Source: Owenia fusiformis
Lineage: Eukaryota > Annelida > Polychaeta > Sabellida > Oweniidae
Length of the DNA: 64,000 bases
Assembly (NCBI GenBank): GCA_903813345.2
Contig: CAIIXF020000008.1
Location: 14,802,822 to 14,866,821, forward strand
Direction: 5' to 3'
Shown: positions 1 to 10,962 of the stretch, piece by piece
Layout: every line of letters starts with the position of its first letter
Numbering within the stretch: position 1 is the first letter of the stretch
The notes under the pieces: generated by a model
Told to the model about the DNA's origin: nothing
What the model saw: the letters and a program-made list of their open reading frames with translations, nothing else
The model's database searches: none
Translations under genes and position numbers: made by a program

Positions 1-466
1 GATATGAGCCCCCTCTAAATATTGGGTGCGGAGCTACGTTTATGGAGCTGCTCCGCACCCAATATTTAGAGGGGGCTCATATCTGAAAAAATTTCCGAAT
101 TTTTATAAAATCACACAGATACTGCCTGGCTTCCAAGATGCAAAAATAATTTGTATAGAGAGTGCACCTTGAACACCATTTTTTATGAATGCTGGGGACT
201 CAGTATTAAAAGGATAATTTCAAAATATATAGGTCTGGGAAAGGTTTAAGGCACACTGCGTCGCTATAGAATGAATTGCGCTACTATTTTCACAATTGTA
301 TTGATATTTGGTGTCAAATACACATATCTTGGTATATTTGAAGTCCCAAAACGGCTTAGTTTCAGAAATATCCCAAATTTAAATTCAAAAATAACCGTTA
401 GCTCCGCACCCTCCGCTCATTTGCTCCGCACCCAATATTTCCCACAGGCTCTGTCTGCATAGGGTG
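1..466. mobile_element. Mirrored palindromic element, copy 1 (right half; cut by window edge)
   Basis: Positions 1-83 form a perfect-looking palindrome around a short loop; the remaining arm runs to GCATAGGGTG at 466. The whole is near-identical to the right half of the complete copy at 39328-40178. The left half must lie before position 1. Its arm contains an open frame of 63 codons (271-462), also present in the other arms but with mostly amino-acid-changing differences. Confidence 0.85.
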
Positions 467-3400
467 TTGTTACAAAATGATTTGTGTATAACTGGACCAA
501 TTTGGCTGGAATAAAAGTGAAATGAAGTTTTCAAAGTTGAACCTTTGGAATATATGTTAGATATTTTCCTTCCCAACTGGTGGCTGTGAATCTAAACTTA
601 ATTTGACTCCAAATAACATAGGATATCAGGGGTTTCACTAGAATTTCTCACAACCGGCTAAATAAATGAAAACAACAGGCAACATTAATGGAAATGATAA
701 ATTTAACATGGAAAAGTTGGAAAGTCTAAAAACAACAGGCGATTTTGTGAAAACAACTGGTGAGAATCACCTGTTGCCTACTGCTAATGAAGCCCCTGGG
801 ATATCCTAACATGACAAAGGTGTGGTTTTGTAGGTCTAGGGGAATTCATGGGTGAAAAATACAAGGGAGATGGTTTGAAGGAATGATGAGCAGGAATTTT
901 TAAAAAGTAAGGAGAAATAAGATGAGGCAAATGTAAGGGGTGATTCGCAGAGGAAAAAACATGGGAGACTTTTGTAAACCTGAAGCATTTAATAATTGAA
1001 TGTGTATTTTATTAGTGACCAATGTACTTTAATTGATAGGATACATTTGTCAAGAGATTAAATATCTGTCCTGGATTGCTTTTTTAAGATGATTCTAAAC
1101 CTTCCTACCGCCAAAAGCACCCAGGCTGTGAAAACTGTTTTTGATCACTTTTTGATCAACTAGTCTATCTAATGCTTAATTGGTATTACATGGACAAAAA
1201 GGACTCATTTTTGTTTCTTTCTGGGAAATATTTTACCATTTTTTCAGGGACCCATCTCTTCTTTCTTTGTAGTATCAGTGGTTGGGATTTGTAACAATTG
1301 TTGCACTTTTCAACCATTTGCAGGTGATGATATTTTGAAAGGTAAAGCCTCATTTTTCTTGTCCTCATATTTGTTTTTGAGTTAAGAGTACAAGGAAATT
1401 GCTTTCAATTAATGATACAAGGTGTAAGTTAATCCCATTCAATACCTTAATACATGATACATAGTATTAATTAGGATTTATTTCCACTATGTTCATCTGG
1501 TCTAATGAGTAAGAAACAAAAACATGAACATAACAGATCAGACTGAGATATTTACTGAGTATCGGACATATGTACTTTGTTTTATGGCAACAAACTTACA
1601 TATTGGTGATACATGTTCCACAATTATGTATTCAGTTTAATTTGGTCACCCTCTGTTGAGGTCTTAAACAACTCAATTTTGCAGACAGGGATGATGGCAA
1701 GATGCAGTGGCTTTGACAGGAGAGGGTTTGAATATATATAATGGTGAATGTGGTGAAATTTGCTTAATCTCTGTCTATTTTGCTTAAATTTTGCCAATTT
1801 GCTTAACATTTGCCAAATTTGCTTAATTGTATTAATTTTTGCCAGTTTGCTTGCATCACGTGTATTGTATCATTGAACTTTCACATGTTCAAAATTCTCA
1901 GATTTATATCATAAATTAGGGATCATTTTGACGTTATTTCCCAATCAGATAGTTTATGCTCGGTAAGTATGCTTTGTTTGTGCAATTGAATCCCTTTTGA
2001 TGGTATTAAAACAGTATTTCAGGCCTAAAATACAACTAGTGCAAACCTATTATCACCATCTCAAAATAGATCGTTTTTCTGTATTCGCAGTTGTTTTACT
2101 CAAGATAAAGTTATACATCTCTCTTATTTCCATCTTTGCATATACCTCGAATAGCTAAGGTAATCAAAAAATGATAAATTACTGAAATACTCAAAAGGTG
2201 GATTCAAATTTTTTTAGTCAAGATTTTGGGGGGGAACCCACGAACCCTCGGAACCCCCTCTCCCTACTGCCCTGAGATGGTTGATGACAATATTGACTAC
2301 TATGATATAACTGGTATTGTGATATTAAAAGTAATGATGACAGAAATAATGATGATGAGAACAATCACATTGTTGACTGGAACTCTTTCAGTGTTGTACT
2401 TTGCTATTATTATGCTTGGTGACTGGAAATAGAACTATGTGTATTAAGGACTAAATCAAGGACTATGTCAAGATTTTATCTTGTAATCATTGTAGAGTCA
2501 AATAACATGCCTGTATCACACTGAAATTACATATCTTTGTTAATGTTCAAAACAACACATTTACCTAATTTTGAGTAAAGGTAATAACATCTAGCGCAAA
2601 TAAACTTGTTGTCATACTGTAGCATGTAGTTCAAGTCAACCTTGATTCAAGTTTCTTGTATTTTTGGGAAAATGGTATGGAAAAGTTGCCATTTTCATTG
2701 TGGGCTGAGCCAAGTGTGACGCATGTAGACCTGATGAAACAATGGTTTTCATTAGATTTGTTTACTGATTATCATGATAAACCTCTACAACAATATAGTA
2801 TAAAATGATCAGTATCAGATCCCGACTCAGTGATTGATAGCTGCATGAACTGTTACGAAATGGATAACCCTGGCGTAAAATTCATAAATCATTTTGCTCC
2901 TGGATAATATTTACATGTGTATTTGATGATGTATTCAAAATGAGATTTATTTAATCTAACACATACTTTGTGAACTTTTCATTACGAACAAAAACAAGCA
3001 GTTTCGGTTTGATATTTTTCATTAAATTATACACTTTGTATTCGCAGTATATATTAGTACTAACATGAACATAACAAACATACATATTACACATCTTAGC
3101 ATTTTTTGTGTGGCATTATGAAATTAAATGAACAAATTAAGAACATGTATAATTTTTGGGAATATTTTGTTACAGAATTATGTGTTCAATATTTACCAAA
3201 CTGTACTTTTATGTTCAATCAACTTAACACTAGGTCCAGCACATATGATGAGACATCTATTTTACAATGAAATGTTGAGTCTCTAAATTTCAAGCAAAGA
3301 TTCTTAGGAACATCCAAATTGAACATTCAAAAAGCCAATGATTGCTGGTGAATGAATCAATACATTTTCTAAAGCTTCATCTATATACATTCATTACAAA

Positions 3401-4253
3401 TATTGCTACATACATACATGTACATAGATTTTATATTATTGGAAATACAGTGAAGGCTGTAACGTTGAACACCTCTAGAAGTGGAACACCTATGTTAGGG
3501 AACACTTTTCAGAGTCCCAAGACCAACTGACTTAGTGTTAATTGAACCTCTATCTGTGGACACTAGTACCTTCCAAGTGGAATACGTTTAGAGCCACCAA
3601 AGACAAAGGTGTTCCACTTAGACAGGTTTTACTGTACATGATTTGAGAGTTCATCTCTGTGTTTCTGTTACTACATCATTGTGGTATAAAGTATATGTCC
3701 GATATATATATGTACAATAAAAATAGTTTATTGTACAATTTCTTGATATATAACAACTAACATTTTACAATAAGTTAATGCAATATGTACAATATCTTTA
3801 TGGCATGCATTATGTACAATAATATACAATACAATACAATATGGTACAAAAATGTACAATTCATTCAGCCTACAACAGCCTATATACATGTTCAAGTACA
3901 TCGTACCTATAATTGAAATTCATAAAAAAAACTACTATACTAATTATTGTCTCTACATGTTCTTCTATCCGAGCTGTCATTATCAAGTAAAAGAACAAAA
4001 TACAGGGTGTTCCAAAAGTAACAGGACTGGTGCTGGTATTTTGTTAAATATGAGTCTTAAAAAATTAACTGAAATTGGCAAATAAATATTAGAAATCAAA
4101 GCAATTGAATTATTATTTTTGTTTACATTAATATAGAATTGGGAAAGAGATCAGATAACAGATCAGATAAGTTACTATGATGCTTATTTTACTATGCCAC
4201 AGATGTGACAATTACAAGGAACACATTTGGAATGATTACTAGTATATCAGATA
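467..4253. other. Neurexin downstream flank, no gene seen
   Basis: AT-rich sequence with no convincing coding region on either strand. It holds a short run of 'TTGCTTAA/TTTGCCAA' near-repeats at about 1755-1850 and one pogo-like MITE at 3448-3634. Small ORFs here have no recognisable similarity. Confidence 0.6.
3448..3634. mobile_element. Pogo/mariner-like MITE, TA-flanked
   Basis: 187 bp bounded by CAGTGAAGGCTGT and ACAGGTTTTACTG, flanked by TA on both sides. The inner sequence carries repeated GGAACACCT/AAGTGGAACACC blocks. Same family at 4254-5059, 21919-22093, 32669 and 59734-59919. Confidence 0.7.
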
Positions 4254-5059
4254 CAGTAAAACCTGTCTTAGTGAACACCTCTTTCTAGTGAACACCTTTG
4301 CTTAATGAACACCACTTAAAAGACACATTTAACATTGACTCCTGTATAAAGATCACTCCGATCTGCAGTGAACACCTACATACAGTGATTGATTCATTGT
4401 GGCTCCATAGGTGTTCACTACAGGGTGTCCCGAAAGTATGGGCCCCCCCTAGGCAGACATATACCAGTGTCCTCATAGTATGTGTCATATATCATTTTAA
4501 AGCTTGTCCAAAGTTACATTGATTTGCCAAGTATCATGGTTTAACTCCCAAATGGGAAAAAGTTACAGTCATTTTAAAAGTTTCAATTTTACACCACATT
4601 ACTAGTCAATGTGTCCCCCCTTGACCGTGTTAACAGCGGCAATTATATTCAGATATGACCTTAAAAGTCCTTCAAATAGGAGTGTGTAACTTTATAACCC
4701 TCTTAAAACCTGTTAAGGGACTTTAGAAGAGTTTCCTTAGAGTTTCTACCCTCACCGTTCTCTTTTTCCAACTCAATATCCATCCAATCCGAAAAGAATT
4801 GCTGCTGTTAAGATGGCCCGAGAGGACACATTGACTAGTGATTTGGTGTAAAATTGAACTTAATTTTGACCAAACACTAAATTTTTAAATACCTGTAATT
4901 TTTTCACATTTGAGAGTTGAACCATGATACTTGGTGAATCAATGTAACTTTGGATAAGCTTTAAAATAATTTATGACACATACTATGACGACACTGGTAT
5001 ATGTCTGCCTAGGGGGGACCCCATACTTTCGGGACACCCTGTATATACAAGTTTTACTG
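4254..5059. mobile_element. Pogo-like MITE interrupted by a mariner-type MITE
   Basis: The outer element starts TA-CAGTAAAACCTGTCTTAG at 4254 and ends GTTTTACTG-TA at 5059. Its tail is separated from its body by the element at 4421-5041, inserted at a TA. This gives the order of insertion: pogo-like first, mariner-type later. Confidence 0.65.
4421..5041. mobile_element. Mariner-type MITE, copy A
   Basis: 621 bp with terminal inverted repeats CAGGGTGTCCCGAAAGTATG and its complement, flanked by TA (4419-4420, 5042-5043). Much of its length is self-complementary, so ORFs appear on both strands (about 4285-4522); these are not genes. A close copy lies at 51941-52582. Confidence 0.85.
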
Positions 5060-6126
5060 TATTATCTTCATTAAAGAAGCATTCAAGAGATGAAACTTAG
5101 ACAGAAATTACTATTCTAACCCACTGTGCAGGTGAGCATATTTACAAGCTTAAACTTCTGGGTTTTAATGATTTACTTCTTGAAACATTCTAAAAGGAAC
5201 CATCAAGTCTGCTTATTTATTATGACATCATGACTTACATTGTTAGAGCAATGCGTGATGCATTAATAAAACATCATATTGATGTTGTTCCACCATTGTC
5301 ATAGGCAACAAAAGGTGGTTTCTGTATTTGTTATTTACATTTTATTGGACAAGTATACTGATCTAGAACCCCATAATAAGCAACTATTGATGAGCTAAAC
5401 ATGGTTCTATGGACTTCTGAATTAATGATGACTTAAATGCAGGATATCAGATCATTTTGAATGATATCTACGAAGCAATAAGATAAGATCATGAGAAATG
5501 ATCTAATACATGATTAATTCAACAAAAATTTTTTAAAATGTTAAAAAATGATATATGGCTAAGAAACGATATTTAAAAATCAGAGTGGCCATCTTAAATG
5601 ATTATTTTCATAATTTAGAGAAATACTTATTATGCCAAGCATTAATTACAGGTTCTTCATGCTATTGAGATTGGTACAACCAAAACAGTATTCATGCTTT
5701 GGCACATATTCAGAGCCCAACTAGCTTCCATATTGAACCAGAGCATATTAAACCATATTGAACATAAAGAAAAAATCCATGCATACATCATGATTTTGGT
5801 CATGTTTATTTCACACCTAAACTACCTTTGGATTTGAATGTATTTATAGCAAAATAACACGTTCTGCCCAAAGTTGGTGAAAATATGTTGATTTTCCATG
5901 ATTTTTCCATTTGTCAAGTTGGTGCAAACCTATTTTCAAAATTTCGAATGAGTGTGGAGCACCCAATTGCTTCATTGCCATAGAAATCCATTGTGTTTTT
6001 CAAAAACCTCAACTATACTATATATTGTATATCTGGACTTAAAAAAACTGAGTATTCATCCTCCTTATAGTCTGTTGCATTATTATTGCAATGTGTTTAA
6101 GGGGCCTTGTAGACCCCTTAATCTGA
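5060..6126. other. Neurexin 3' UTR and flank
   Basis: Sequence immediately 3' of the neurexin stop. The proximal part should be 3' UTR, extending at least to the possible AATAAA at 5805-5810. No other gene seen. Confidence 0.5.
5805..5810 (-). promoter_or_regulatory. Candidate polyadenylation signal of neurexin
   Basis: The minus strand reads AATAAA here, about 320 nt past the stop codon. Other AATAAA copies occur further down (for example at 5216-5221), so the true 3' end is uncertain. Confidence 0.3.
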
Positions 6127-6700
6127 TCATACATACCATTCTTTTACAGCTTTTTTCTTACCATTTGGCTTTGAAGTAAGAGCATTTTTAGTTCCTCCAT
6201 TTGACAATTTTTCAGGTTGTAAAGTACTATAGTTTTTACTTTCATCAATTTTATATGATCCTTTGTCTTTAGTTTTTAATTTATACATAATGAATGCTAC
6301 TATTAACATGAGAAATACAAATCCTCCGACACATATTCCTATAATCAGCCAGATATTGATACTGCTGCCATCTAGGAGACTTCCACGCTCCCCTGTAACA
6401 GTTTTTGTTCCTCCGTCTGTTTTTCCACCCATAGATGTCACTATCGTAGGGTTTTGAGTAATACCATTATGTTTTTTTGAAGTCTCATCAGTCATATTGA
6501 CAATGATTACTATGTCTGTAGTTTCTGAGGGGGTATCCCCTGTATATGGATATTTCGAAGAATTCCCCCCAGGAATTTTTATAACCCGAGGGTCTGTTGA
6601 TGTAATATAGATGTCATCAGTGTTTGTCGACACCTCAGGATTTTCAGTCCCACTTCCCGACCAATCACAATCTTCATCATCATCACATGGTCCTGTGAAA
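6127..6700 (-). CDS. Nrxn: Neurexin terminal exon: acidic Ser-Gly motif, membrane span, cytoplasmic tail, stop
   Basis: 574 nt ending in TGA-free frame at the stop at 6127. It starts FTGPCDDDEDCDWSGSG, an acidic Cys box with Ser-Gly-Ser-Gly that fits a heparan-sulfate attachment site and is collinear with the vertebrate Ser-Asp-Asp-Glu-Asp...Ser-Ser-Gly-Gly region. After a Ser/Thr-rich segment comes the membrane span (IWLIIGICVGGFVFLMLIVA), then the juxtamembrane MYKLKTKDKGSYKIDESKNY, which matches vertebrate Tyr-Lys-Tyr-Arg-x-Arg-Asp-Glu-Gly-Ser-Tyr and is the protein-4.1-binding region. The end is Lys-Glu-Trp-Tyr-Val, a class II PDZ ligand for CASK-type scaffolds. Acceptor ATATTTTCAG. Confidence 0.96.
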
Positions 6701-6710
6701 CTGAAAATAT

Positions 6711-7238
6711 ATAGAGATTATCCTATATGAGGTTCAGGATATTGGAATTATCCCGAGGCCAATATAATATATCTGCCCGAGGGCCGTAGGTCCCGAGGGA
6801 AGATATATTATATTGGCCAAGGGATAATCCCAATATCCTGAACCGACTATAGGATGATCTGTTTATCCCATACCAATCACATTGTTCAATTGTTGCAACC
6901 AATCGTGGAATTATTTTAAAATATTCATGTCAAGTTTTTTATTCTTGTCTGTAGCCGGATTTTCCTGTTCAAATATTTGATTATTAACGGGGCATACTGC
7001 TCCTTCCCTTCTCTAAAGCATCAAACAGATCGCGATTGTTTGCGTTTTTTCTCCATTGTCGTTTACAGTATGCGAACGTTACAAAAAAATAACAAATACG
7101 GGAACAGCGATTATGACGTAGCGGGCAGATATACTATATCTGCCCGCTCGGAGCGGGACGTAAAGCTATATCTACCCGCTGATGAAAATATAATAAACCG
7201 GCTTTATGTACCCGTAACACGTCAAAGTATGGGATAAA
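6711..7238. repeat. Hairpin plus TTTATCCCATAC-bounded repeat, unit 1
   Basis: A hairpin (about 6715-6860; arms GATTATCCTATATGAGGTTC and its complement, GC-rich tip with GAGGGCCGTAGGTCCCGAGG) is followed by a segment bounded by TTTATCCCATAC (6862) and GTATGGGATAAA (ending 7238). It contains an extra ~150-bp insert with a second hairpin (GCGGGCAGATATA) that unit 2 lacks. Confidence 0.8.
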
Positions 7239-7615
7239 TAGAGATTATCCTATATGAGGTTCAGGATATTGGGATTATCCTGAGGCCAATATAATATATC
7301 TGCCCGAGGGCCGTAGGTCCAGAGGGAAGATATATTATATTGGCCAAGGGATAATCCCAATATCCTGAACCGACTATAGGATGATCTGTTTATCCCATAC
7401 CAATCACATTGTTCAATTGTTGCAACCAATCGTGGAATTATTTTAAAATATTCATGTCAAGTTTTTTATTCTTGTCTGTAGCCGGATTTTCCTGTTCAAA
7501 TATTTGATTATTAACGGGGCATACTGCTCCTTCCCTTCTCTAAAGCATCAAACAGATCGCGATTGTTTGCGTTTTTCTCCATTGTTACCCGTAACCCGTC
7601 TAAGTATGGGATAAA
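7238..7615. repeat. Hairpin plus TTTATCCCATAC-bounded repeat, unit 2
   Basis: Direct near-identical repeat of unit 1 without the ~150-bp internal segment (7060-7207). Hairpin about 7242-7388, bounded segment 7389-7615. Related sequence at 54890-55231. Confidence 0.8.
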
Positions 7616-8029
7616 AAATCATACTACATGCCAAATAGCTGCTTTTTAATTTGGAGGACTTTGCACCATTCTCATTGTAAGAGTGACCATGAACATGTGA
7701 AGCATTGGAACCGCAGATTGAATGTGAAGAATTAAGTTCTGGTTATACCCTACACAAAAATCATTGAGTCATTAGAATCCTTGAATTTGATAGACATACT
7801 GTTTTGCTAGGAAACAGACTAGACCTCATATCAGCCGAATGTTGAATGTTGTAAATACAGATAAATATTGTGTATAACATTGGAGTTCATTTTTGTTGCT
7901 TTGCTAAAGTAACAGTTAAATGATGTGGCAAATAAAACTTTGGGACAATTTTAATTGGCAGCATATTACCATGTATACCAAGTGTTGAATATGATAGTGA
8001 AAATAACATGTTTTTAAAATAAGCATTAC

Positions 8030-8314
8030 CTAGTATCAGCAGTTGTAGTTGTTGTAGTCGTAGTAACAGGGGGTGCTGGGGTAGTGAGCCACTTTACATG
8101 GGGCGTAATCAGCAAATCTGTTCCAGAGGCTTGGGTGTCACAATCATCGTCATCATCTGCATCATGGCATGGCCTCACCCCTGAGGATATGATGTCATCA
8201 GTTACAGGGTCTGGTCGGTCTGTAGCTTTGAGACCCATGGTAGATTGCATAGGAGGTGTTGTGTCCTTCCCTGGCTTTTCAACTACTGGTTTGGTAGGAG
8301 GACGGGTAGTAAGG
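8030..8314 (-). CDS. Nrxn: Neurexin exon: Thr/Pro-rich stalk with first acidic Ser-Gly motif (skippable)
   Basis: 285 nt (95 codons), phase 2 on both sides, so skipping keeps frame. It encodes LTTRPPTKPVVEKPGKD, a Thr/Pro linker, then CHDADDDDDCDTQASGTD and a terminal run TTPAPPVTTTTTTTTADT that should be O-glycosylated. It is equivalent to the mucin-like stalk region where vertebrate SS5 lies. The acidic Cys...Cys box followed by Ala-Ser-Gly resembles the box in the next exon. Acceptor CTATTTCAG; donor CTAG/GTAATG. Whether it is constitutive cannot be seen from sequence. Confidence 0.9.
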
Positions 8315-8629
8315 CTGAAATAGATGAGGGTATATATGATAAATTAAAAGTAACATTGGTGCCAGATTAATGTACAATCTAATGAAAATACTCTACCACT
8401 AAATTATTAAGGTTTTCAAGTATATTCTATGATTTTAGAGGGAAATTAAATATAAATCCATGAATGGATACTTGATACTAAATACAGTGCTGTGCACAAA
8501 CCCTTAAGTCTGCTCAGATTTGAGCAGTTTAGTTACAAGCTTGACAAAACCTTAATGATTTTTCTTGCTTGTATAAGAGAGGTATCTGCCAGTAGTGCAA
8601 GTGTGTTTTAGATTTAGAAAGTTACTTAC
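8315..8629 (-). other. Neurexin intron (315 bp)
   Basis: Between the LNS6-end exon and the stalk exon. Nothing else recognised. Confidence 0.85.
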
Positions 8630-8741
8630 CCAACAAGGTGTTCACTAAGGCTGTCCAATTTAGAAACATCCCCTTGTATTCTTGTTCTTGGGTCATCAGA
8701 ATCTGCCAGATCCAGTACAGACAATCCATTGATGAAAAGTC
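8630..8741 (-). CDS. Nrxn: Neurexin exon: C-terminal end of LNS6
   Basis: 112 nt, phase 1 in, phase 2 out. It encodes LFINGLSVLDLADSDDPRTR, IQGDVSKLDSLSEHLVG. This matches the last LNS6 strand of vertebrates (Tyr-Asn-Gly-Leu-Lys-Val-Leu-Asn-x-Ala) and the start of the juxtamembrane stalk. Acceptor TTGTTCTAG; donor TTGG/GTAAGT. Confidence 0.95.
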
Positions 8742-9095
8742 CTAGAACAAAAAATGTTGAACCCCTGTGGCCTACTCATCTGACCTCAAACAAACTGTTC
8801 ATATCATTGTAAAGCATTGAGAAAATATATCGGATGTCTTAAACTTTAAGCTAATTTTGAATAAAGTATGTGAAAGTGCCCGTATGAAAGTAGCAAAAAT
8901 GAAAACAAAGCATCAAAGAGTATACCAGTCATAACATATAGGGAAAATAAACCCTAACTATCATACAAGTTATTTGTATTTAAGTTTCCTTATTACTATT
9001 ATCAGATTGCAGAAAAGTGAAAAAGTATGTACATGTATAAGCATTTTAAAACTTTAATTAGGTCTTCAAATCCAGTTTCAGCTTATAGTACATAC
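8742..9095 (-). other. Neurexin intron (354 bp)
   Basis: AT-rich intron with no further element recognised. Confidence 0.85.
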
Positions 9096-9218
9096 CAGCT
9101 ATAATGCCTTCGAAGTGCCGTTCTACTTGTCTCTTGCCCCTATGCACCCTATGGTGCTTTGGGATCTTGCCCCCTACTTGTAGGAATGCTTGGTAATTGA
9201 AGATATTCAACTGTTTGC
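9096..9218 (-). CDS. Nrxn: Neurexin exon: LNS6 after SS4, with a basic loop insertion
   Basis: 123 nt, symmetrical phase 1. It begins KQLNIFNYQAFLQVGG, the counterpart of the vertebrate Gln-Leu-Thr-Ile-Phe-Asn strand after SS4. It then has a basic loop, KIPKHHRVHRGKRQVERHFE, longer than the vertebrate loop between Gly-Gly-Lys and the next strand, and ends Gly-Ile-Ile-Ala-(Gly). Arg-Gly-Lys-Arg in the loop resembles a furin site. Acceptor ATTTTAG; donor GCTG/GTATGT. Confidence 0.94.
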
Positions 9219-9650
9219 CTAAAATGGTTTAAAAATTACAGAGGTTTCGTGATATATTTATAAACATGTATTTAAGTGTTTGTTGTACAGTAAAACTTGT
9301 ATATGTGAAAACCTTTTTCAAATGTATGTTTGACTAATATTCTATACTTTGTCACATTTTAGGTGGATTTAGTCCTTGTTTATTGTCCTTTAGATAGAAT
9401 GTACTGTACCATATAGCATGTATAATACCCCTTTTGTTCTCTGACACCAACTGCACTGTACACTTATATGCAGTGTGTATAAAGGGTCAAAATTATCTTC
9501 ATTGGACTGGTTTTCCCATACTACAAATTTTCAACTGTGATGCATGGTTAGGTGTTAAATGCTATATGCTGGCTAGATCCGCAGTTGTTAGACTTTGAAT
9601 TGAAACACAAAAATAGTATGATGAAATTTGTGGTCATAAAGTCTTGAAGG

Positions 9651-10055
9651 AGTAAACCATGTAATGGAAACAAGACCATTTAAGAGGTGAACCATGTACT
9701 GGAATCACATTCTTTTAAGAGGTCAGCCATGTACTGGAAATATGGCCCTTTAAAGGGTGAAGCATGTTTTGAAAACATGACCCTTTTAGGCATGAGCAAT
9801 ATACTGGGAACATGACCCTTTAAAAGTTGAACCATGTACTGGAAACATGAGCCTTTAAGAGGTGAACCATTATACTAGAAACATTACCCCTTCAAGGGTG
9901 AACCATGTACTGGAAACATGACCCTTTAAGGGGTAAACTATGTTATGAAAACAAGTTCTTTTAAGATGTGAATCATATTAGTGGAAACATGACCCTTTAA
10001 GGGATGAACCATGTGCTGGAAACAAGAGGGTGAACCATTACAAGACCATTTTAAC
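9651..10055. repeat. Minisatellite, about ten copies of a 38-40-bp unit
   Basis: Diverged direct repeats built on GGTGAACCATGTACTGGAAA followed by CATGACCCTTTAAG. Copies vary in length and sequence; the last ones are truncated. Confidence 0.85.
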
Positions 10056-10929
10056 ATTTTAAAGAGTTCTTTATGTGATTTCTAGCTCATGCACTAAAGT
10101 GTGCCATCATATAGATGGAGTAGTGGTGCTTTTGGTAGTTCAGTAAAGGACAGGGTTGATTTTGAAAAAGCTAATAACATGCATTCTATGCTGTCCATTT
10201 TGATATTACATATATTTTGACTGTTGGAAATAAGTAATGTAAAGCTTGAGTTGAGTTGAAAGCTTTGGAAATTCTAATACATTTTGTTGATTATATCAGA
10301 CAAGGATATATAGAGAAGCATGAGAGACTAAAAGACTAGATTAGATAGGGATGATTCGTTTCTATAGACAGGTGAAAGCTGATGAATAAACATTTGCATT
10401 CCCAGTTCTACTGCAAAGAGTTGAGGGAAAATATTCAATAATGTAATTAATAAAACAGACAATGTCGTCCTTTGGCACTTGGTTTACCAAGCAACTGTTG
10501 TTATAATACAATTGAAAATAAACTTGATCTTCATTTTATTATCATGTCACAAACCAATATATTTTGGAGGTGTATTTCCAAATATATTGTTGTTTTGTTA
10601 AACATGGTAATATATAAAGTAAGCTCCATCTGATAGCATAAAAATTGAGATAGTATGTTCTCAATTTTTCGAAAAACAAGTCCCAGGAAAGACTCCATTT
10701 CCAACTCATTTGTGAATCCTGAATCAGAAAAAGACTACTCGATAAAGTAACGTTGTGTGAAAAAATTTCATTTGTAAAATTGTTTACAATGTGCCATGGA
10801 ATCATTGCTGGAAGATGTCAAATCGATGGAATTTGCTATCTTACATCTAAAAATAATTAAAAGTAATTGTGAGATCAAATAAATATAATACAAATATATC
10901 AGTGCATAGAATCATATCTCGACTGTTAC

Positions 10930-10962
10930 CTGTCATATATGAATCAGCGAGCCAATCGAATA
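10930..10962 (-). CDS. Candidate 33-nt SS4 mini-exon of neurexin
   Basis: 33 nt between acceptor TTGTTATCAAG and donor ACAG/GTAACA. Phase 1 on both sides, so inclusion keeps frame between ...Tyr-Pro-Glu-Gly and Lys-Gln-Leu-Asn-Ile-Phe-Asn. The insert reads Val-Phe-Asp-Trp-Leu-Ala-Asp-Ser-Tyr-Met-Thr. The vertebrate SS4 insert ends with a Val-Val-Asp-Glu-Trp-Leu-type stretch at the same place, so the shared Val-x-Asp...Trp-Leu is suggestive though short. It is the best SS4 candidate in this 3.5-kb intron. Confidence 0.5.

Larger units (their letters stand above)
6701..8029 (-). other. Intron before the terminal neurexin exon, filled by tandem hairpin repeats
   Basis: The 5' side (7616-8029) is plain AT-rich intron. 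The 3' side, 6711-7615, is a tandem pair of related repeats that begin only about 10 bp from the terminal exon's acceptor. Confidence 0.85.

Noticed and set aside
271-462. 63-codon ORF, also at 39332-39523 and 39983-40174
   Set aside because: It lies in the arms of the mirrored element and the copies differ mostly by amino-acid changes, so there is no sign of selection for a protein.
4285-4522. Overlapping ORFs on both strands
   Set aside because: Explained by self-complementary MITE sequence.
6977-7237. 86-codon plus-strand ORF
   Set aside because: Lies wholly in the tandem hairpin repeat and is not kept open in the second unit.
10680-10730. Another acceptor-like AG with an open frame in the SS4 intron
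   Set aside because: No usable donor follows in the required phase and the peptide has no resemblance to SS4.
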